Shown here piece by piece: positions 8,188 to 21,188 of a stretch of 64,000 bases of DNA; positions within the stretch are counted from its first letter, which is position 1; each line of letters begins with the position of its first letter. Origin of the DNA: Dryocola sp. LX212 (GTDB taxonomy: Bacteria; Pseudomonadota; Gammaproteobacteria; Enterobacterales; Enterobacteriaceae); NCBI GenBank assembly GCA_041504365.1, contig CP167917.1, forward strand, positions 1,922,001 to 1,986,000, given 5' to 3'. Both the position numbers and the translations under genes were made by a program. Under the pieces are notes generated by a model. It worked only from the letters and a program-made list of their open reading frames with translations. It was not told the DNA's origin and did no database searches.

Positions 8188-9861
8188 TCATTCCTCCAGC
8201 GCGGCCTGTACGTCAGGGAAGAAGGTTAACCTGCCGGGGATTGGTTTTACCCCCGCGCGAGCCAGCGTTTTCAGCGGCTGGAATTCAAGATTCGTTACCC
8301 GTAGTTCGCAGCCCTCCGGCAGCTTTGTCACAAAGCGCATAAAAGCATCCAGCCCGCCCGCATCCAGTACCGGCACGGCATCCCACTGCAGAATAATAAG
8401 ATGGTTTTGCTCAACCCGCTGGGCCAGCTGGCTGAACAGCCCTTCTGCGGCGGCAAAGAACAGCGGTCCGGTAACCCTCAGCGCCAGCACGCCTTGCGGC
8501 GCGGTGATATTCAGCGGAGCCAGCCTGGTCAAACGGGCAATACGGCGCATAAATAGCAGCGAAGCCAGAACAATCCCAACGCTGATAGCGACAACCATAT
8601 CAAACAGTACGGTCAGCGACAGGCACATTAGCATGACGATGATGTCATCTTTCGGTGCGCGCCTGAGCAAATCCACAACCTTGTGCGCTTCGCTCATGTT
8701 CCACGCTACGATCAGCAGCAGCGCGGCCATAGCCGACAGCGGCAGCCATGACAGCAAGGGGGCGAGCACCAGCAGCGCCATGATCACCAGCAGCGAATGG
8801 ATGATGGCGGCAATGGGAGACGTCGCGCCCGCGCGGACGTTAGCCGCAGAACGCGCAATAGCAGCAGTAGCGGTGATCCCACCAAAGAACGGTGCGATCA
8901 GGTTACCCAGCCCCTGGCCGATAAGCTCGCCGTTAGCGTTATGCCTGGTATCCGTCATCCCGTCCAGCACGACGGCGCACAGCAGGGACTCAATGGCCCC
9001 GAGCATCGCCATTGAAAAGGCGGCGGGAAGCAGGGCGGTCAGTGAATCCCAGCTCAGCGTAAAGCTGGAGTGCGGAATATTCCACGGCAGCATCAGCTGC
9101 GGCAGCAGCTGCGGAATGCCGTTGCCCTGGGTGCCGTCTGCCAGCAGGTAATGGAAGCGGGAGCCGATAGTCGCCACGTCCCATCCAGCAAGATGCATAA
9201 CGCCCATCACGGTGCAGCCCGCCAGCAGCGCGGGCAGGTGGCCCGGCAGGCGAATGCCCAGGCGCGGCCAGAGGATCAAAACGGCAAGTGTCACGATGCC
9301 AATCGCGGCGTCGGCAACATTCAGGGTTGGCATAGCCATCGCCAGCGCGGCGACTTTATTCAGGTAGTGTTCCGGCACGTGCTCAAGCTGCAGCCCGAAG
9401 AAATCCTTGATCTGCATCGTGGCAATGGTGATGCCAATCCCCGACGTGAAGCCGAGGGTCACCGGCAGCGGAATGTATTCTATCAGGCGGCCAAACCGTG
9501 CCAGCCCGAAGAGGATCAGGAAAACCCCGGACATTAGCGTGGCAACAAGTAGGCCCGCTAAACCGAACTGCTGGGCGACGGGATAGAGGATAACCACAAA
9601 GGCGGCGGTTGGGCCTGAGACGCTGAAGCGGGAGCCACCGCTGAGCGCAATGACAATCCCGGCGACGGCTGCCGTGTAGAGGCCATACTGCGGGGCCACG
9701 CCGCTGCCGATAGCGAGCGCCATGGCTAACGGGATAGCGATGATCCCAACGGTGATACCGGCGATGGCGTCGCGGGTAAAACGGGAAAGGGTATATTTGT
9801 CGCGCCAGCAGGCGTCAATCAGGGCGCGGAAAGGCAAAACTCGAGAAGATACGTTTTTCAC
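8188..9861 (-). CDS. dauA: C4-dicarboxylate transporter DauA (SulP/SLC26 family)
   Basis: 557 residues, against 559 for E. coli DauA (formerly YchM). DauA imports succinate and other C4-dicarboxylates aerobically at acidic pH and is also tied to DctA control. The N-terminal domain has about 12-14 membrane segments starting with [25 protein letters not shown] (written here only as the SulP signature around residues 28-50). The C-terminal STAS domain runs from about residue 440 ([20 protein letters not shown]) to the end. The gene is monocistronic and lies between the ychH terminator and prs, as in E. coli. Confidence 0.94.
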   Translation of the reverse strand: MKNVSSRVLPFRALIDACWRDKYTLSRFTRDAIAGITVGIIAIPLAMALAIGSGVAPQYGLYTAAVAGIVIALSGGSRFSVSGPTAAFVVILYPVAQQFGLAGLLVATLMSGVFLILFGLARFGRLIEYIPLPVTLGFTSGIGITIATMQIKDFFGLQLEHVPEHYLNKVAALAMAMPTLNVADAAIGIVTLAVLILWPRLGIRLPGHLPALLAGCTVMGVMHLAGWDVATIGSRFHYLLADGTQGNGIPQLLPQLMLPWNIPHSSFTLSWDSLTALLPAAFSMAMLGAIESLLCAVVLDGMTDTRHNANGELIGQGLGNLIAPFFGGITATAAIARSAANVRAGATSPIAAIIHSLLVIMALLVLAPLLSWLPLSAMAALLLIVAWNMSEAHKVVDLLRRAPKDDIIVMLMCLSLTVLFDMVVAISVGIVLASLLFMRRIARLTRLAPLNITAPQGVLALRVTGPLFFAAAEGLFSQLAQRVEQNHLIILQWDAVPVLDAGGLDAFMRFVTKLPEGCELRVTNLEFQPLKTLARAGVKPIPGRLTFFPDVQAALEE

Positions 9862-9940
9862 TTAATTCATCCGTGAGCGCATCATCTGTCATAAAGGCAG
9901 GTGAAGGAGGCTGTGCTTAACAATAGGGGCCGGTAAAACG

Positions 9941-9967
9941 AAAAAACCCGCCGGAGCGGGTTTTTTT
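9941..9967 (-). terminator. Intrinsic terminator of prs
   Basis: AAAAAACCCGC, loop CGGA, GCGGGTTTTTTT, 12 bp beyond the prs stop; read on the minus strand it ends the lolB-ispE-prs transcript. Confidence 0.9.
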
Positions 9968-9978
9968 AGCGGGTCCGA

Positions 9979-10935
<957 letters not shown>

Positions 10936-11057
10936 TCAGGCATGCGTCCAGTGGCGGATGGATGCTACCGCAACGATGCGGCAGGTAAGGGTGGGGCAAC
11001 ACCCATCCAGGCGGTGTATAAAGAGCTTGATGCAACGTCTGAAACGAGGTGACGTTG

Positions 11058-11927
11058 TCACCAATACTCAGCTTGCCCGGATATGGCCTGGTGCAGCGGG
11101 GAGAGATTGACGCCTCGCGCAACAAACCCGTGCAGCCATTCCGGGGCTTGCTCAAGCACCTGGCGGGCTGCGGACTCGGTGTTAAATTCAGCAAACACAC
11201 AAGCGCCGGTGCCAGTCAGGCGCGACGGCGCGTATTCTAACAGCCAGGAAAGCAGCTCATCAACCTTACGAAATCGTTTTCTTGCGATAAGCTCACAATC
11301 ATTACTAAATTCACATTTTAGTAACGTTTCGACGGAGCGTCTCGGGGTGTTTCTCGGCAGCTCAGGATCTTTAAAGATAACGGGGGTCGGAATGCTTACG
11401 CCGGGGTGGGCCACCAGATACCATTTTTCTTCGGGATTAACGGGGGTCAGCTTCTCCCCGACGCCCTCAGCAAAGGCTGCGTGACCCCGCACAAACACCG
11501 GGACGTCCGCCCCAAGCGAGATGCCCAGCTCAGCAAGCTGGTCTTCGCTCAAACCGGTTTGCCACAAATAGTTAAGCGCCACCAGAACCGTCGCCGCATT
11601 GGAAGACCCTCCACCCAGTCCTCCGCCCATCGGCAGGCGTTTTACAACACCTAAATCAGCGCCGGCCCCGTCGGGCAGCGCGCCCAGACGAAAGGCTTCC
11701 TTTTGTAACAGACGGGCTGCGCGGACGATCAGATTCTCTTTGTCCGGAACGCCTTCTATCTGCGTCAGCAGGTTTATTACCCCGTCGCTACGCGGCTCGA
11801 TGAGAATGGTGTCGCCATAATCAAGAAACTGAAACAGCGTCTGCAAATTATGGTAGCCGTCTTCACGACAGCCGGTGATATACAGGAAAAGATTCAGTTT
11901 TGCCGGGGACGGCCAGCGGGTCTGCAT
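11058..11927 (-). CDS. ispE: 4-diphosphocytidyl-2-C-methyl-D-erythritol kinase
   Basis: 289 residues. IspE phosphorylates CDP-methylerythritol in the MEP isoprenoid pathway. The GHMP-kinase ATP loop [12 protein letters not shown] is at residues 99-110, the N-terminal SPAKLNLFL motif carries the catalytic-site Lys, and the C-terminal [14 protein letters not shown] motif is present. The C-terminus (AISGQAEYW) is a few residues longer than in E. coli. Its ATG overlaps the lolB stop by one base, so the two are coupled. GGTGAC-GTT-GTCACC, a short inverted repeat, spans its stop codon at 11048-11062. Confidence 0.95.
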   Translation of the reverse strand: MQTRWPSPAKLNLFLYITGCREDGYHNLQTLFQFLDYGDTILIEPRSDGVINLLTQIEGVPDKENLIVRAARLLQKEAFRLGALPDGAGADLGVVKRLPMGGGLGGGSSNAATVLVALNYLWQTGLSEDQLAELGISLGADVPVFVRGHAAFAEGVGEKLTPVNPEEKWYLVAHPGVSIPTPVIFKDPELPRNTPRRSVETLLKCEFSNDCELIARKRFRKVDELLSWLLEYAPSRLTGTGACVFAEFNTESAARQVLEQAPEWLHGFVARGVNLSPLHQAISGQAEYW

Positions 11928-12550
11928 TATTTAACGGTCCAGTTATCCATTTTCAGCTTGATGCGCTGGTCGCCTTCGCGCAGTTCCATATTCGACGGCA
12001 GGGACGGCTGTACTTTATCGTCGTAGTCTTTATAAACCACTTTCCAGGTTTTGCCGTCCTGAGTGTAGTTGACTTCGCTCAGGCGATACTGGCTGTCCAG
12101 CTTATAGTCTGTCGCTTCGCCCGGCAGGCCAAGCATCCACTGGCGCAGGCTGTTAAGCGGGATTGGCATCCCGGTCAGCTTGCCAATCATCTCTTCGGCG
12201 TCGTCGGCAACGTAATGCTTGCCGTTGCGGTCGGTTAACTGTACCTCGCCCGGTTTGGCATTCAGCTCAAGCTCGGTGCTGCCTAATGGGTTGGTCAGCA
12301 GCAGGCGGTATCTGTCCGCCGCGGCTTGCTGCCAGTTAAAGCGCGCGTAAACTTTTTGGCTATCAGAAAGATAGGCGAAAGCGCCGCGGGTCTGATACTG
12401 GGTGATTTTTTGCACTTGTTGCTGGTGTTGTAACCACTGCGGCGAATCCGGGCTTTTGCCAGGACCGGTAGGTTGGTTGAGCGCGCACCCCGCCAGAACC
12501 AGGCTTGCGAGGGGCAGAAGGCGCATCAGACGGGCTTTTGGCATTAACAT
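11927..12550 (-). CDS. lolB: Outer-membrane lipoprotein receptor LolB
   Basis: 207 residues, the same length as E. coli LolB. LolB takes lipoproteins from the periplasmic carrier LolA and inserts them in the inner leaflet of the outer membrane; it is itself a lipoprotein. The signal peptide ends in the lipobox LVLAGC (Cys22). The mature part keeps [37 protein letters not shown] and the C-terminal [12 protein letters not shown]. The start gives the same spacing to the lipobox as in E. coli. It is divergent from hemA and forms an operon with ispE and prs. Confidence 0.95.
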   Translation of the reverse strand: MLMPKARLMRLLPLASLVLAGCALNQPTGPGKSPDSPQWLQHQQQVQKITQYQTRGAFAYLSDSQKVYARFNWQQAAADRYRLLLTNPLGSTELELNAKPGEVQLTDRNGKHYVADDAEEMIGKLTGMPIPLNSLRQWMLGLPGEATDYKLDSQYRLSEVNYTQDGKTWKVVYKDYDDKVQPSLPSNMELREGDQRIKLKMDNWTVK

Positions 12551-12751
12551 AGCGCAATGAATCCTTATAAATCGTTATTGTAGTTAACCGTTCATGCTAG
12601 CGGCGCACAGCCGGGGCGTCTATGGTCATGTTATCCTAAATCAAAAAATGGCCTGCTAGCCGCAAGGGATGGCTCTCTTTTATTGAGGGGGCGCATCCTG
12701 TATGATGCGCGCAGAAATCCTTATCAACATCGGTATTACTCAGACCGCTCA

Positions 12752-14008
12752 ATGACCCTGTTAGCGCTAGGCATCAACCACAAAACTGCTCCCGTATCGC
12801 TGCGAGAACGCGTCACGTTTTCGCCGGACACGCTCGACCAGGCATTAGGTAGCCTGCTTGAACAGCCGAGCGTACAGGGCGGCGTCGTGCTGTCTACCTG
12901 TAACCGGACCGAGCTTTACCTGAGCGTTGAAGAGCAGGATAACCTCCACGAACAGCTGGTGCGCTGGCTTTGTGATTACCACAGCCTCAACGAAGAGGAA
13001 GTGCGTAAAAGCTTGTACTGGCACCACGATAATCACGCCGTCAGCCATCTGATGCGCGTGGCCAGCGGGCTGGATTCGCTGGTGCTAGGCGAGCCGCAAA
13101 TCTTAGGCCAGGTGAAAAAGGCGTTTGCCGATTCACAAAAAGGCCACTCGCTCTCCAGCGAGCTGGAACGTATGTTCCAGAAATCCTTTTCCGTTGCTAA
13201 ACGCGTGCGTACCGAAACCGAAATCGGTGCCAGCGCCGTATCCGTAGCGTTTGCAGCCTGTACGCTGGCCCGCCAAATCTTCGAATCGCTCTCAACGGTT
13301 ACCGTGCTGCTGGTCGGCGCGGGCGAAACTATTGAGCTGGTTGCCCGGCATCTGCGCGAGCACAACGTGAAGAAGATGGTTATCGCTAACCGTACCCGTG
13401 AGCGGGCACAGCTGCTTGCCGATGAAGTGGGGGCAGAAGTCATCAGCCTGAGCGATATCGACGAACGCCTGCGCGACGCCGACATCATCATCAGTTCCAC
13501 CGCCAGCCCGCTGCCGATCATCGGTAAAGGCATGGTTGAACGCGCCCTGAAAGCGCGGCGTAACCAGCCGATGCTGCTGGTGGATATCGCTGTGCCGCGC
13601 GACGTGGAGCCGGAGGTAGGCAAGCTTGCCAACGCCTATCTGTACAGCGTTGACGACCTGCAGGCGATTATTCAGAGCAACCTTGCCCAGCGCAAAGCCG
13701 CGGCGGTGGAAGCGGAAACTATCGTCGAGCAGGAATGCAGTGAATTTATGGCCTGGCTGCGCGCACAGAGCGCAACCGAGACCATCCGCGATTACCGCAG
13801 CCAGGCGGAGCTGATTCGCGACGATCTGGCCGGCAAGGCGCTTGCCGCGCTCTCTCAGGGTGCCGACGCCGAAGCCGTACTTCAGGATCTGGCATGGAAG
13901 TTAACCAATCGCCTGATCCACGCACCAACCAAATCACTTGCGCAGGCTGCCCGTGACGGGGATGACGAACGCCTGCAGATCCTTCGTAACAGCCTCGGGC
14001 TGGATTAG
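12752..14008 (+). CDS. hemA: Glutamyl-tRNA reductase
   Basis: 418 residues, as in E. coli. HemA reduces Glu-tRNA(Glu) with NADPH to glutamate-1-semialdehyde, the first committed step of C5 tetrapyrrole synthesis. The ATG at 12752 gives the conserved start [20 protein letters not shown]. The catalytic Cys50 lies in [29 protein letters not shown] follows at about 105, the NADPH-binding [14 protein letters not shown] is near 190, and the C-terminal dimerisation helix ends the protein. A -10-like TATGAT lies at 12701-12706. First gene of the hemA-prfA-prmC-sirB2-sirB1-kdsA operon. Confidence 0.97.
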   Translation: MTLLALGINHKTAPVSLRERVTFSPDTLDQALGSLLEQPSVQGGVVLSTCNRTELYLSVEEQDNLHEQLVRWLCDYHSLNEEEVRKSLYWHHDNHAVSHLMRVASGLDSLVLGEPQILGQVKKAFADSQKGHSLSSELERMFQKSFSVAKRVRTETEIGASAVSVAFAACTLARQIFESLSTVTVLLVGAGETIELVARHLREHNVKKMVIANRTRERAQLLADEVGAEVISLSDIDERLRDADIIISSTASPLPIIGKGMVERALKARRNQPMLLVDIAVPRDVEPEVGKLANAYLYSVDDLQAIIQSNLAQRKAAAVEAETIVEQECSEFMAWLRAQSATETIRDYRSQAELIRDDLAGKALAALSQGADAEAVLQDLAWKLTNRLIHAPTKSLAQAARDGDDERLQILRNSLGLD

Positions 14009-14043
14009 CACAACAACTCTTATTACAAGGTGATACACCGCCC

Positions 14044-15126
14044 ATGAAGCCTTCTATTGTTGCCAAACTGGAAGCCTTGCAGGAGCGCCATGAAGAAGTT
14101 CAGGCCCTGCTCGGAGACGCAACCACCATCGCCGATCAGGACCGCTTTCGCGCGCTTTCCCGTGAATACGCTCAGCTGAGCGATGTCTCGCGTTGTTTCC
14201 TGCAATGGCGCCAGGTGCAGGAAGATATTGAAACCGCACAGAGCATGCTCGACGACCCGGAAATGCGCGAAATGGCGCAGGAAGAGCTCAACGAGGCGAA
14301 AAGTGCCAGCGAAGAGTTAGAGCAGCAGTTGCAGGTCCTGCTGCTGCCAAAAGATCCGGATGACGAACGTAACGCGTTCGTGGAAGTTCGCGCCGGGACC
14401 GGCGGTGACGAAGCCGCGCTGTTCGCCGGTGATTTATTCCGCATGTACAGCCGCTACGCGGAATCCCGCCGCTGGAAGGTGGAAATCATGAGCGCCAACG
14501 AAGGTGAGCACGGCGGCTATAAAGAAGTGATCGCTAAGATCAGCGGCGAGGGCGTTTACGGCCGCCTGAAGTTTGAGTCCGGCGGCCATCGCGTACAGCG
14601 CGTTCCGGCCACGGAATCGCAGGGGCGTATTCATACCTCCGCCTGTACCGTTGCCGTGATGCCGGAAATCCCGGAAGCAGAGCTGCCGGATATCAACCCG
14701 GGCGATCTGCGAATCGATACCTTCCGCTCTTCGGGCGCGGGCGGTCAGCACGTTAACACCACCGACTCCGCTATCCGTATTACCCACCTGCCGACCGGCA
14801 TCGTGGTTGAATGCCAGGACGAACGTTCCCAGCATAAAAACAAAGCGAAGGCGCTCTCCGTGCTCGGCTCGCGTATCCGCGCGGCGGAAATGGCCAAACG
14901 TCAGCAGGAAGAGGCGTCCACGCGCCGTAACCTGCTGGGCAGCGGCGACCGTTCCGACCGCAACCGCACCTACAACTTCCCGCAGGGCCGCGTGACCGAT
15001 CACCGCATCAACGTTACGCTCTACCGCCTGGACGAAGTGATGGAAGGGAAAATCGACGGGCTGATTGAGCCTATCGTGCAGGAATACCAGGCCGACCAGC
15101 TGGCGGCGCTCTCCGAGCAGGATTAA
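14044..15126 (+). CDS. prfA: Peptide chain release factor 1
   Basis: 360 residues, the normal RF1 length. RF1 reads UAA and UAG stop codons and triggers peptide release. The codon-recognition motif PAT is at residues 188-190, and the universal GGQ at 233-235 in [15 protein letters not shown], whose Gln235 is the substrate of PrmC encoded next door. It starts 35 bp after hemA and its stop overlaps the prmC ATG by one base (TAATG). The island at 34.7 kb carries a UAG-interrupted gene, and UAG is a codon this factor reads. Confidence 0.98.
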   Translation: MKPSIVAKLEALQERHEEVQALLGDATTIADQDRFRALSREYAQLSDVSRCFLQWRQVQEDIETAQSMLDDPEMREMAQEELNEAKSASEELEQQLQVLLLPKDPDDERNAFVEVRAGTGGDEAALFAGDLFRMYSRYAESRRWKVEIMSANEGEHGGYKEVIAKISGEGVYGRLKFESGGHRVQRVPATESQGRIHTSACTVAVMPEIPEAELPDINPGDLRIDTFRSSGAGGQHVNTTDSAIRITHLPTGIVVECQDERSQHKNKAKALSVLGSRIRAAEMAKRQQEEASTRRNLLGSGDRSDRNRTYNFPQGRVTDHRINVTLYRLDEVMEGKIDGLIEPIVQEYQADQLAALSEQD

Positions 15127-15956
15127 TGGATTTTCAGCACTGGCTTAACCAGGCTATAGCCCAGCTTACTGAAAGTGAAAGTCCGCGCCGCGACGCGGAG
15201 ATTTTGCTGGGATTCATCACTGGAAAAGCCCGCACGTTCATTCTGGCCTTTGGTGAGACGGTGCTTACGACAGCGCAGGAACAGCAGCTCGATGAACTGC
15301 TGTCACGTCGTGTACGAGGCGAGCCTGTCGCGCATCTGGTAGGGGAGCGAGAGTTCTGGTCGCTGCCCCTGCGAGTTTCCCCCGTCACGCTTATTCCCCG
15401 CCCGGATACCGAATGTCTGGTTGAGCAGGCCCTGGCCCGCATGCCCGTTGAGCCTTGTGCCGTGCTCGATCTCGGTACGGGGACGGGGGCGATTGCCCTT
15501 GCTCTCGCCAGCGAACGCCCTGACTGTTCCGTTACCGCAATGGATCTCATTCCCGAAGCCGTTGAGCTTGCTCGCGAGAATGCCGATCGTCTTGGCATTA
15601 CCAATATCAGGGTCTTGCAAAGCGACTGGTTTAGTGTGCTCAATGGCCAGCGTTTTTCGATTATTGTCAGCAATCCGCCCTATATCGACCGCGAAGATCC
15701 GCATCTTGCGCAGGGCGATGTGCGTTTTGAGCCGCTCAGCGCGCTGGTTGCCGATAATCACGGGCTAGCGGATTTACACACGCTGATTACGTCGTCCCGA
15801 CAGCATCTTGAACCCGGTGGCTGGCTGCTGCTGGAGCATGGCTGGCAGCAGGCGCAGCAGGTACGGCAACTGTTCCATGCCGCGGGTTTCGCTGAGGTTG
15901 AGACCTGTCAGGACTACGGCGGCAACGACCGCCTGACACTGGGACGCTATTTTTAA
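15126..15956 (+). CDS. prmC: Release factor glutamine methyltransferase PrmC
   Basis: 276 residues. PrmC (HemK) N5-methylates the GGQ glutamine of RF1 and RF2 using S-adenosylmethionine. The SAM-binding motif VLDLGTGTGAIALALASE lies at 113-130 and the catalytic NPPY at 183-186 in VSNPPYIDRED; the N-terminal helical domain that clasps RF1 precedes them. It is coupled to prfA by a one-base overlap, which fits the enzyme-substrate pairing. The product ends in LGRYF. Confidence 0.97.
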   Translation: MDFQHWLNQAIAQLTESESPRRDAEILLGFITGKARTFILAFGETVLTTAQEQQLDELLSRRVRGEPVAHLVGEREFWSLPLRVSPVTLIPRPDTECLVEQALARMPVEPCAVLDLGTGTGAIALALASERPDCSVTAMDLIPEAVELARENADRLGITNIRVLQSDWFSVLNGQRFSIIVSNPPYIDREDPHLAQGDVRFEPLSALVADNHGLADLHTLITSSRQHLEPGGWLLLEHGWQQAQQVRQLFHAAGFAEVETCQDYGGNDRLTLGRYF

Positions 15957-15973
15957 GATAAGGAACGCTTTTG

Positions 15974-16365
15974 ATGGCAACTTACTTTGCGCTCAAGCAT
16001 TTGCATATTTTAACGGTCATCATTTCGGTGAGCCTGTTTGTACTACGCTACTGGTGGCAGTACCGCGAAAGCCCGATGTCCGGCAGGCGCTGGGTGCGCA
16101 TCGTGCCGCATATCAACGACACTCTATTGTTGGGCAGCGGTATCGCACTGGTGATGGTGACGCACTTTTATCCGTTCACCCCACAGGGGGCGTGGCTGAC
16201 TGAGAAACTGTTTGGCGTTATCATTTACATCGCTTTGGGTTTTATCGTGCTGGGCCGACGCCCGCGCAGCCAGCAGTTACGGTGGATTGCCTTCCTGCTG
16301 GCCCTGGTGGTGCTCTACATCATCGTTAAACTCGCCACCACAAAAATACCGTTATTGGGGTTTGT

Positions 16366-16369
<4 letters not shown>
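15974..16369 (+). CDS. sirB2: SirB2-family inner-membrane protein
   Basis: 131 residues with four hydrophobic segments (about 8-25, 44-63, 75-94 and 102-120). E. coli SirB2/YchQ was named from an early link to SirA-dependent virulence gene expression; its biochemical role is unknown. The ATG at 15974 is preferred over the TTG at 15971 directly before it; AAGGAACG upstream is the likely ribosome-binding site. Its stop overlaps the sirB1 start by four bases (ATGA), typical of operon coupling. Confidence 0.92.
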
Positions 16370-18070
<1,701 letters not shown>

Positions 18071-18081
18071 ATTGCTTTCGT

Positions 18082-18153
18082 TGGTGGATGACGCTGACGC
18101 TTATCCACCCTACAGACTTTCGTAGGTCTGATAAGCGGAGCGTCATCCGACAA
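18082..18153. repeat. REP pair (BIME-like) downstream of kdsA
   Basis: Two REP-type units in opposite orientation, GTGGATGACGCTGACGCTTA followed by TCCACCCTAC, then GTAGGTCTGATAAGCGGAGC followed by GTCATCCGAC. Similar units recur at 53883 and 55491. This is an intergenic location typical of REP elements. Confidence 0.8.
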
Positions 18154-18162
18154 TGCCAAAGT

Positions 18163-18196
18163 AAAAAAGCCCTTATCTCGCGATAAGGGCTTTTTT
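18163..18196. terminator. Bidirectional terminator between kdsA and chaA
   Basis: A6, GCCCTTATC, loop TCGC, GATAAGGGC, T6. The two flanking genes converge on it. Confidence 0.9.
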
Positions 18197-18211
18197 ATGT
18201 CCGGGGCAAAA

Positions 18212-19315
18212 TCAGGCAAATATCGTCATCAGATAAGCAGCGAACAGCGCAAGATGAGCCGTACCGTTGAGGACGTTGGTGCGCCCCGTCGAAAACGAGA
18301 TCTGGCACAGCACCAGCGAGGTCAGCATCACCACGACTTCCGGTTTGCCGAGACCAAAGATCAGGTCGTTCCCCGTCAGCATTGCGATCAGCGTTACCGC
18401 CGGCACCGTCAGGGAAATCGTGGCCAGCACCGAGCCGAAGAACAGATTCATTGCGCGTTGTACCTGATTGTTCAGGACCGCCCGCAGGGCGCCCAGACCT
18501 TCCGGGGAGAGGATCAGCAGCGCGACCAGGAAGCCGGTGAACTGCGCCGGAGCATTGAGCGTACCCAACAGCGATTCCAGCGGGCCTGCGTTCATCTTGG
18601 TGACGGCGATAACCGCAACCAGATGCACAATCAGCCAGGAGGAATGCCAGGTGCTGCTGTGCGCCGACGGTTTGCCGTGTTGCGGGTCATCGTCGTCGGC
18701 CTCATCTTCATGCTCGTAGACAAACAGGCTCTGGTGCGTTTTGGTCTGGATAAGCAGAAACACGCCGTACATGGCCGCAGAGATAGCCGCCACCATCAGC
18801 GCTTGTCCGGTACTGAAATTGCCTTCCGGCAGGGCTGTCGGGAACACCAGCACAATCACCGCCAACGGGAACAGCGCTATCAGGTATTGTTTGATGCCGA
18901 AGAGATTCATGTACTGGGTTGCGAATTTTCGACCGCCCAGCAGCAGGGAGAAACCCACCAGGCCACCGGTAACAATCATAATGATGGAGTAGAGCGTGTC
19001 GCGCATCAGCGTCGGTGCGGCATCGCCCGTTGCCATTAAGGCGGAAATTAAGCTGACTTCAAGGATAACGACGGAAAGGCTAAGAATTAAGGAGCCGTAA
19101 GGTTCTCCCAGGCGGTGGGCCAGCACATCGGCATGGCGGACGACGCTAAAGGCGCTGCTTAAAATACCTACCAGCGCAAGAATATTGATGCCTATCACCA
19201 CTGGCAACGACTGGCCGGACCCCCACACTGCCAGTACGGCCAGCGCCAGAATCGGGAAAATGAGAGAACTCTCCTTATGGCGGGTTTTAACCGCCTCGTG
19301 TGCTGTTTTAGTCAT
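18212..19315 (-). CDS. chaA: Sodium-potassium/calcium:proton antiporter ChaA
   Basis: 367 residues, against 366 for E. coli ChaA. An inner-membrane CaCA-superfamily exchanger that exports Ca2+, Na+ and K+ against protons at alkaline pH or high salt. It has about 11 membrane segments in two inverted halves, each with an acidic motif: LSLSVVILEVSLISALM in the first half and LILSPEGLGALRAVLNNQ in the second. Between them is the acidic, histidine-containing cytosolic loop EHEDEADDDDPQHGK (about 205-219). The gene is monocistronic and divergent from chaB. Confidence 0.95.
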   Translation of the reverse strand: MTKTAHEAVKTRHKESSLIFPILALAVLAVWGSGQSLPVVIGINILALVGILSSAFSVVRHADVLAHRLGEPYGSLILSLSVVILEVSLISALMATGDAAPTLMRDTLYSIIMIVTGGLVGFSLLLGGRKFATQYMNLFGIKQYLIALFPLAVIVLVFPTALPEGNFSTGQALMVAAISAAMYGVFLLIQTKTHQSLFVYEHEDEADDDDPQHGKPSAHSSTWHSSWLIVHLVAVIAVTKMNAGPLESLLGTLNAPAQFTGFLVALLILSPEGLGALRAVLNNQVQRAMNLFFGSVLATISLTVPAVTLIAMLTGNDLIFGLGKPEVVVMLTSLVLCQISFSTGRTNVLNGTAHLALFAAYLMTIFA

Positions 19316-19596
19316 TCTGCTACTCCATTTACGCAGGTGTTATGCAATTTCTTCATTATAGTCATAGTTTTTGACGGTATAACCATAGCAAAAAACCGCA
19401 ACAATTCGGAAAAGTTTACCTAGTTTTACGGGTTTAGCATGTTAATCATCTGAATTGGGTATAAGTAATACTTATTTAATAATAACCATTTTAAAACATG
19501 ATGATAAAAGTTGTCACTTACAGAAATTCTCCAAAAGCTGGCGTCCTGGTCTCGTCTGTTTCAGACTTAAGTATTACCCAAACAGGAGACGAACCT

Positions 19597-19827
19597 ATGC
19601 CATACAAAAGCAAAAGTGACCTTCCGGACAGCGTGCAAAACGTGCTGCCTGCCCATGCGCAGGCTATTTATAAAGAGGCGTTTAACAGCGCCTGGGACGA
19701 ATACAAAGATAAAGAAGACCGTAAGGGTGACGCCAGCCGCGAAGAGACGGCCCACAAAGTCGCCTGGGCCGCCGTGAAGTATCAGTATGAAAAGGGCGAC
19801 GACGAGAAATGGCACAGGAAAAAGTAG
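19597..19827 (+). CDS. chaB: Putative cation-transport regulator ChaB
   Basis: 76 residues, as in E. coli. The start is the ATG at 19597, with AACAGGAGAC 9-15 bp upstream; an in-frame ATG at 19498 would add 33 residues unlike any ChaB. The conserved family core is present: LPDSVQNVLPAHAQAIYKEA followed by FNSAWDEY and ETAHKVAWAAVKYQYEK, a small helical DNA- or protein-binding-like fold. Named from its place next to chaA; its direct role is unproven. Confidence 0.93.
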   Translation: MPYKSKSDLPDSVQNVLPAHAQAIYKEAFNSAWDEYKDKEDRKGDASREETAHKVAWAAVKYQYEKGDDEKWHRKK

Positions 19828-19878
19828 CGCTGCATAATTGAATGTTTTTGCTTCACTTTCCCCACCCCCTCCCACAGC

Positions 19879-19933
19879 CTGGCAGGTTTTGATGACATTT
19901 TTATTATTTTGTGATCGTCATCAAACTTGCCAG
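19879..19933. repeat. Long imperfect hairpin between chaB and chaC
   Basis: Left arm CTGGCAGGTTTTGATGAC (19879-19896) pairs with right arm GTCATCAAACTTGCCAG (19917-19933), one mismatch and one bulged T, around a 20-nt AT-rich loop. There is no U-tract after it, so it is not a standard terminator. It could be an RNA processing stem or a protein site. Confidence 0.6.
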
Positions 19934-20049
19934 CGACTCGCTAATTGCATATCGTCAATAAAATACTGCTTTATAAGTGAGCAGTAAATAAAGCCGGGAA
20001 GGCGTATCTGACGTAGTCACAGGGAAGTATGCGGTGGTGGAGGTGTAGG

Positions 20050-20754
20050 GTGTTAACGCGTGATTTCTTAATGAAAGCGGATTGTAAAACGGCTTTCGGT
20101 TCCATAGAGGAATCGCTGCTGTGGACCCCGGAGCAGCGCTTGGCATCCCTTGCCGCAACGCTTGCCTGTCGTCCAGACCAGAGCCCGGTATGGATTTTTG
20201 GCTACGGCTCCTTAATGTGGAACCCGGCGTTCGAATTCGAAGAGTCAGCGCCCGGCACGCTGGTCGGCTGGCATCGCGCCTTCTGCCTGCGCCTGACGGT
20301 CGGGCGAGGCACCGTCTGCCAGCCGGGTAGAATGCTGGCGCTGAAAGAGGGGGGCCGAACCACCGGCCTGGCGTATCGTCTACCGGAAGCGATTCTGGAA
20401 GAAGAGCTGACGCTGGTCTGGAAACGTGAAATGATCACCGGCTGCTATCTGCCGACCTGGTGCCGGCTGGTGCTGGACGATGGCCGCACCGTCAACGCGC
20501 TGGTATTTATTATGGATCCCCGTCACCCGCTGTATGAAGCCGATACCCGCGCCCAAATCATCGCCCCGCTTATCGCCGCCGCCAGCGGCCCGCTGGGCAC
20601 CAACGCCCAGTATCTTTTCTCCCTTGAACAGGAGCTTAAAAATCGCGGCATGCACGACGACTGCATGGATGAACTGGTCAATCAGGTTCGCGACTGGCTC
20701 CGGAAACCGGAGCAGGAAGGCGGCAGCTTTGAGTCGGGATTTGCCGCCACCTGA
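20050..20754 (+). CDS. chaC: Glutathione-specific gamma-glutamylcyclotransferase ChaC
   Basis: 234 residues from the GTG at 20050, which matches the E. coli start (ITRDFLM... there, VLTRDFLM... here) and has GGTGGAGGTGTAGG just upstream. ChaC cleaves glutathione to 5-oxoproline and Cys-Gly in the cytosol. The substrate-binding loop WIFGYGSLMWNP (about 46-57) is intact, as is the region REMITGCYLPTW; the catalytic glutamate is expected there. It lies convergent with ychN with a one-base gap between stops. Confidence 0.93.
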   Translation: MLTRDFLMKADCKTAFGSIEESLLWTPEQRLASLAATLACRPDQSPVWIFGYGSLMWNPAFEFEESAPGTLVGWHRAFCLRLTVGRGTVCQPGRMLALKEGGRTTGLAYRLPEAILEEELTLVWKREMITGCYLPTWCRLVLDDGRTVNALVFIMDPRHPLYEADTRAQIIAPLIAAASGPLGTNAQYLFSLEQELKNRGMHDDCMDELVNQVRDWLRKPEQEGGSFESGFAAT

Positions 20755-20755
20755 G

Positions 20756-21109
20756 TTAAAAGGTCAAAACTTTATCGGCCTGCAGCGTCCAATCGGCCAG
20801 CTCCACCAGCGTGCCGATAGCCACGCCGTCCGCCAGCGGGAGGCTGGTGATGCCCCGCCCGTCGGCGCAGGTTTTACACAATTTCACCGGCACGTTCTGC
20901 GCGGTAAGGATCTCCAGCATCTGCTGGATGTTATACCCCTCGGCGGGCCTCTGGCCCCGCAGGCCGGCGGTGACGGCATCGGACATTAAAAACAACTTAA
21001 GCTCGGGTGCCTGCGGCTGGTCGCACAGGGCAATAGCCAGCCGCAGGCTGTTGAACAAAGACTCGCTGCCGTAGGCGGCCCCGTTGGCGATAATCACAAT
21101 TTTCTGCAT
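20756..21109 (-). CDS. ychN: DsrE-family sulfur-relay-like protein YchN
   Basis: 117 residues, the length of E. coli YchN, whose structure is a hexamer with a conserved cysteine at the subunit interface. DsrE-family features here are IVIIANGAAYGSESLFNSLR at the N-terminus, FLMSDAV in the middle and the cysteine pair in VKLCKTCADGRG (about 76-87). It may take part in sulfur transfer; the biological role is not established. Divergent from nasR by 79 bp. Confidence 0.92.
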   Translation of the reverse strand: MQKIVIIANGAAYGSESLFNSLRLAIALCDQPQAPELKLFLMSDAVTAGLRGQRPAEGYNIQQMLEILTAQNVPVKLCKTCADGRGITSLPLADGVAIGTLVELADWTLQADKVLTF

Positions 21110-21188
21110 TTCTCTCTCCTTTTCTCCTTAAGGCACGACTTTTGCTTCGCTAAAGGATATCAGCGGCAAAGATCCTTCAGGAGCGTTT

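Noticed and set aside
8183..9151. 322-codon + strand frame opposite dauA
   Set aside because: Ser-rich antisense shadow of the SulP transporter gene.
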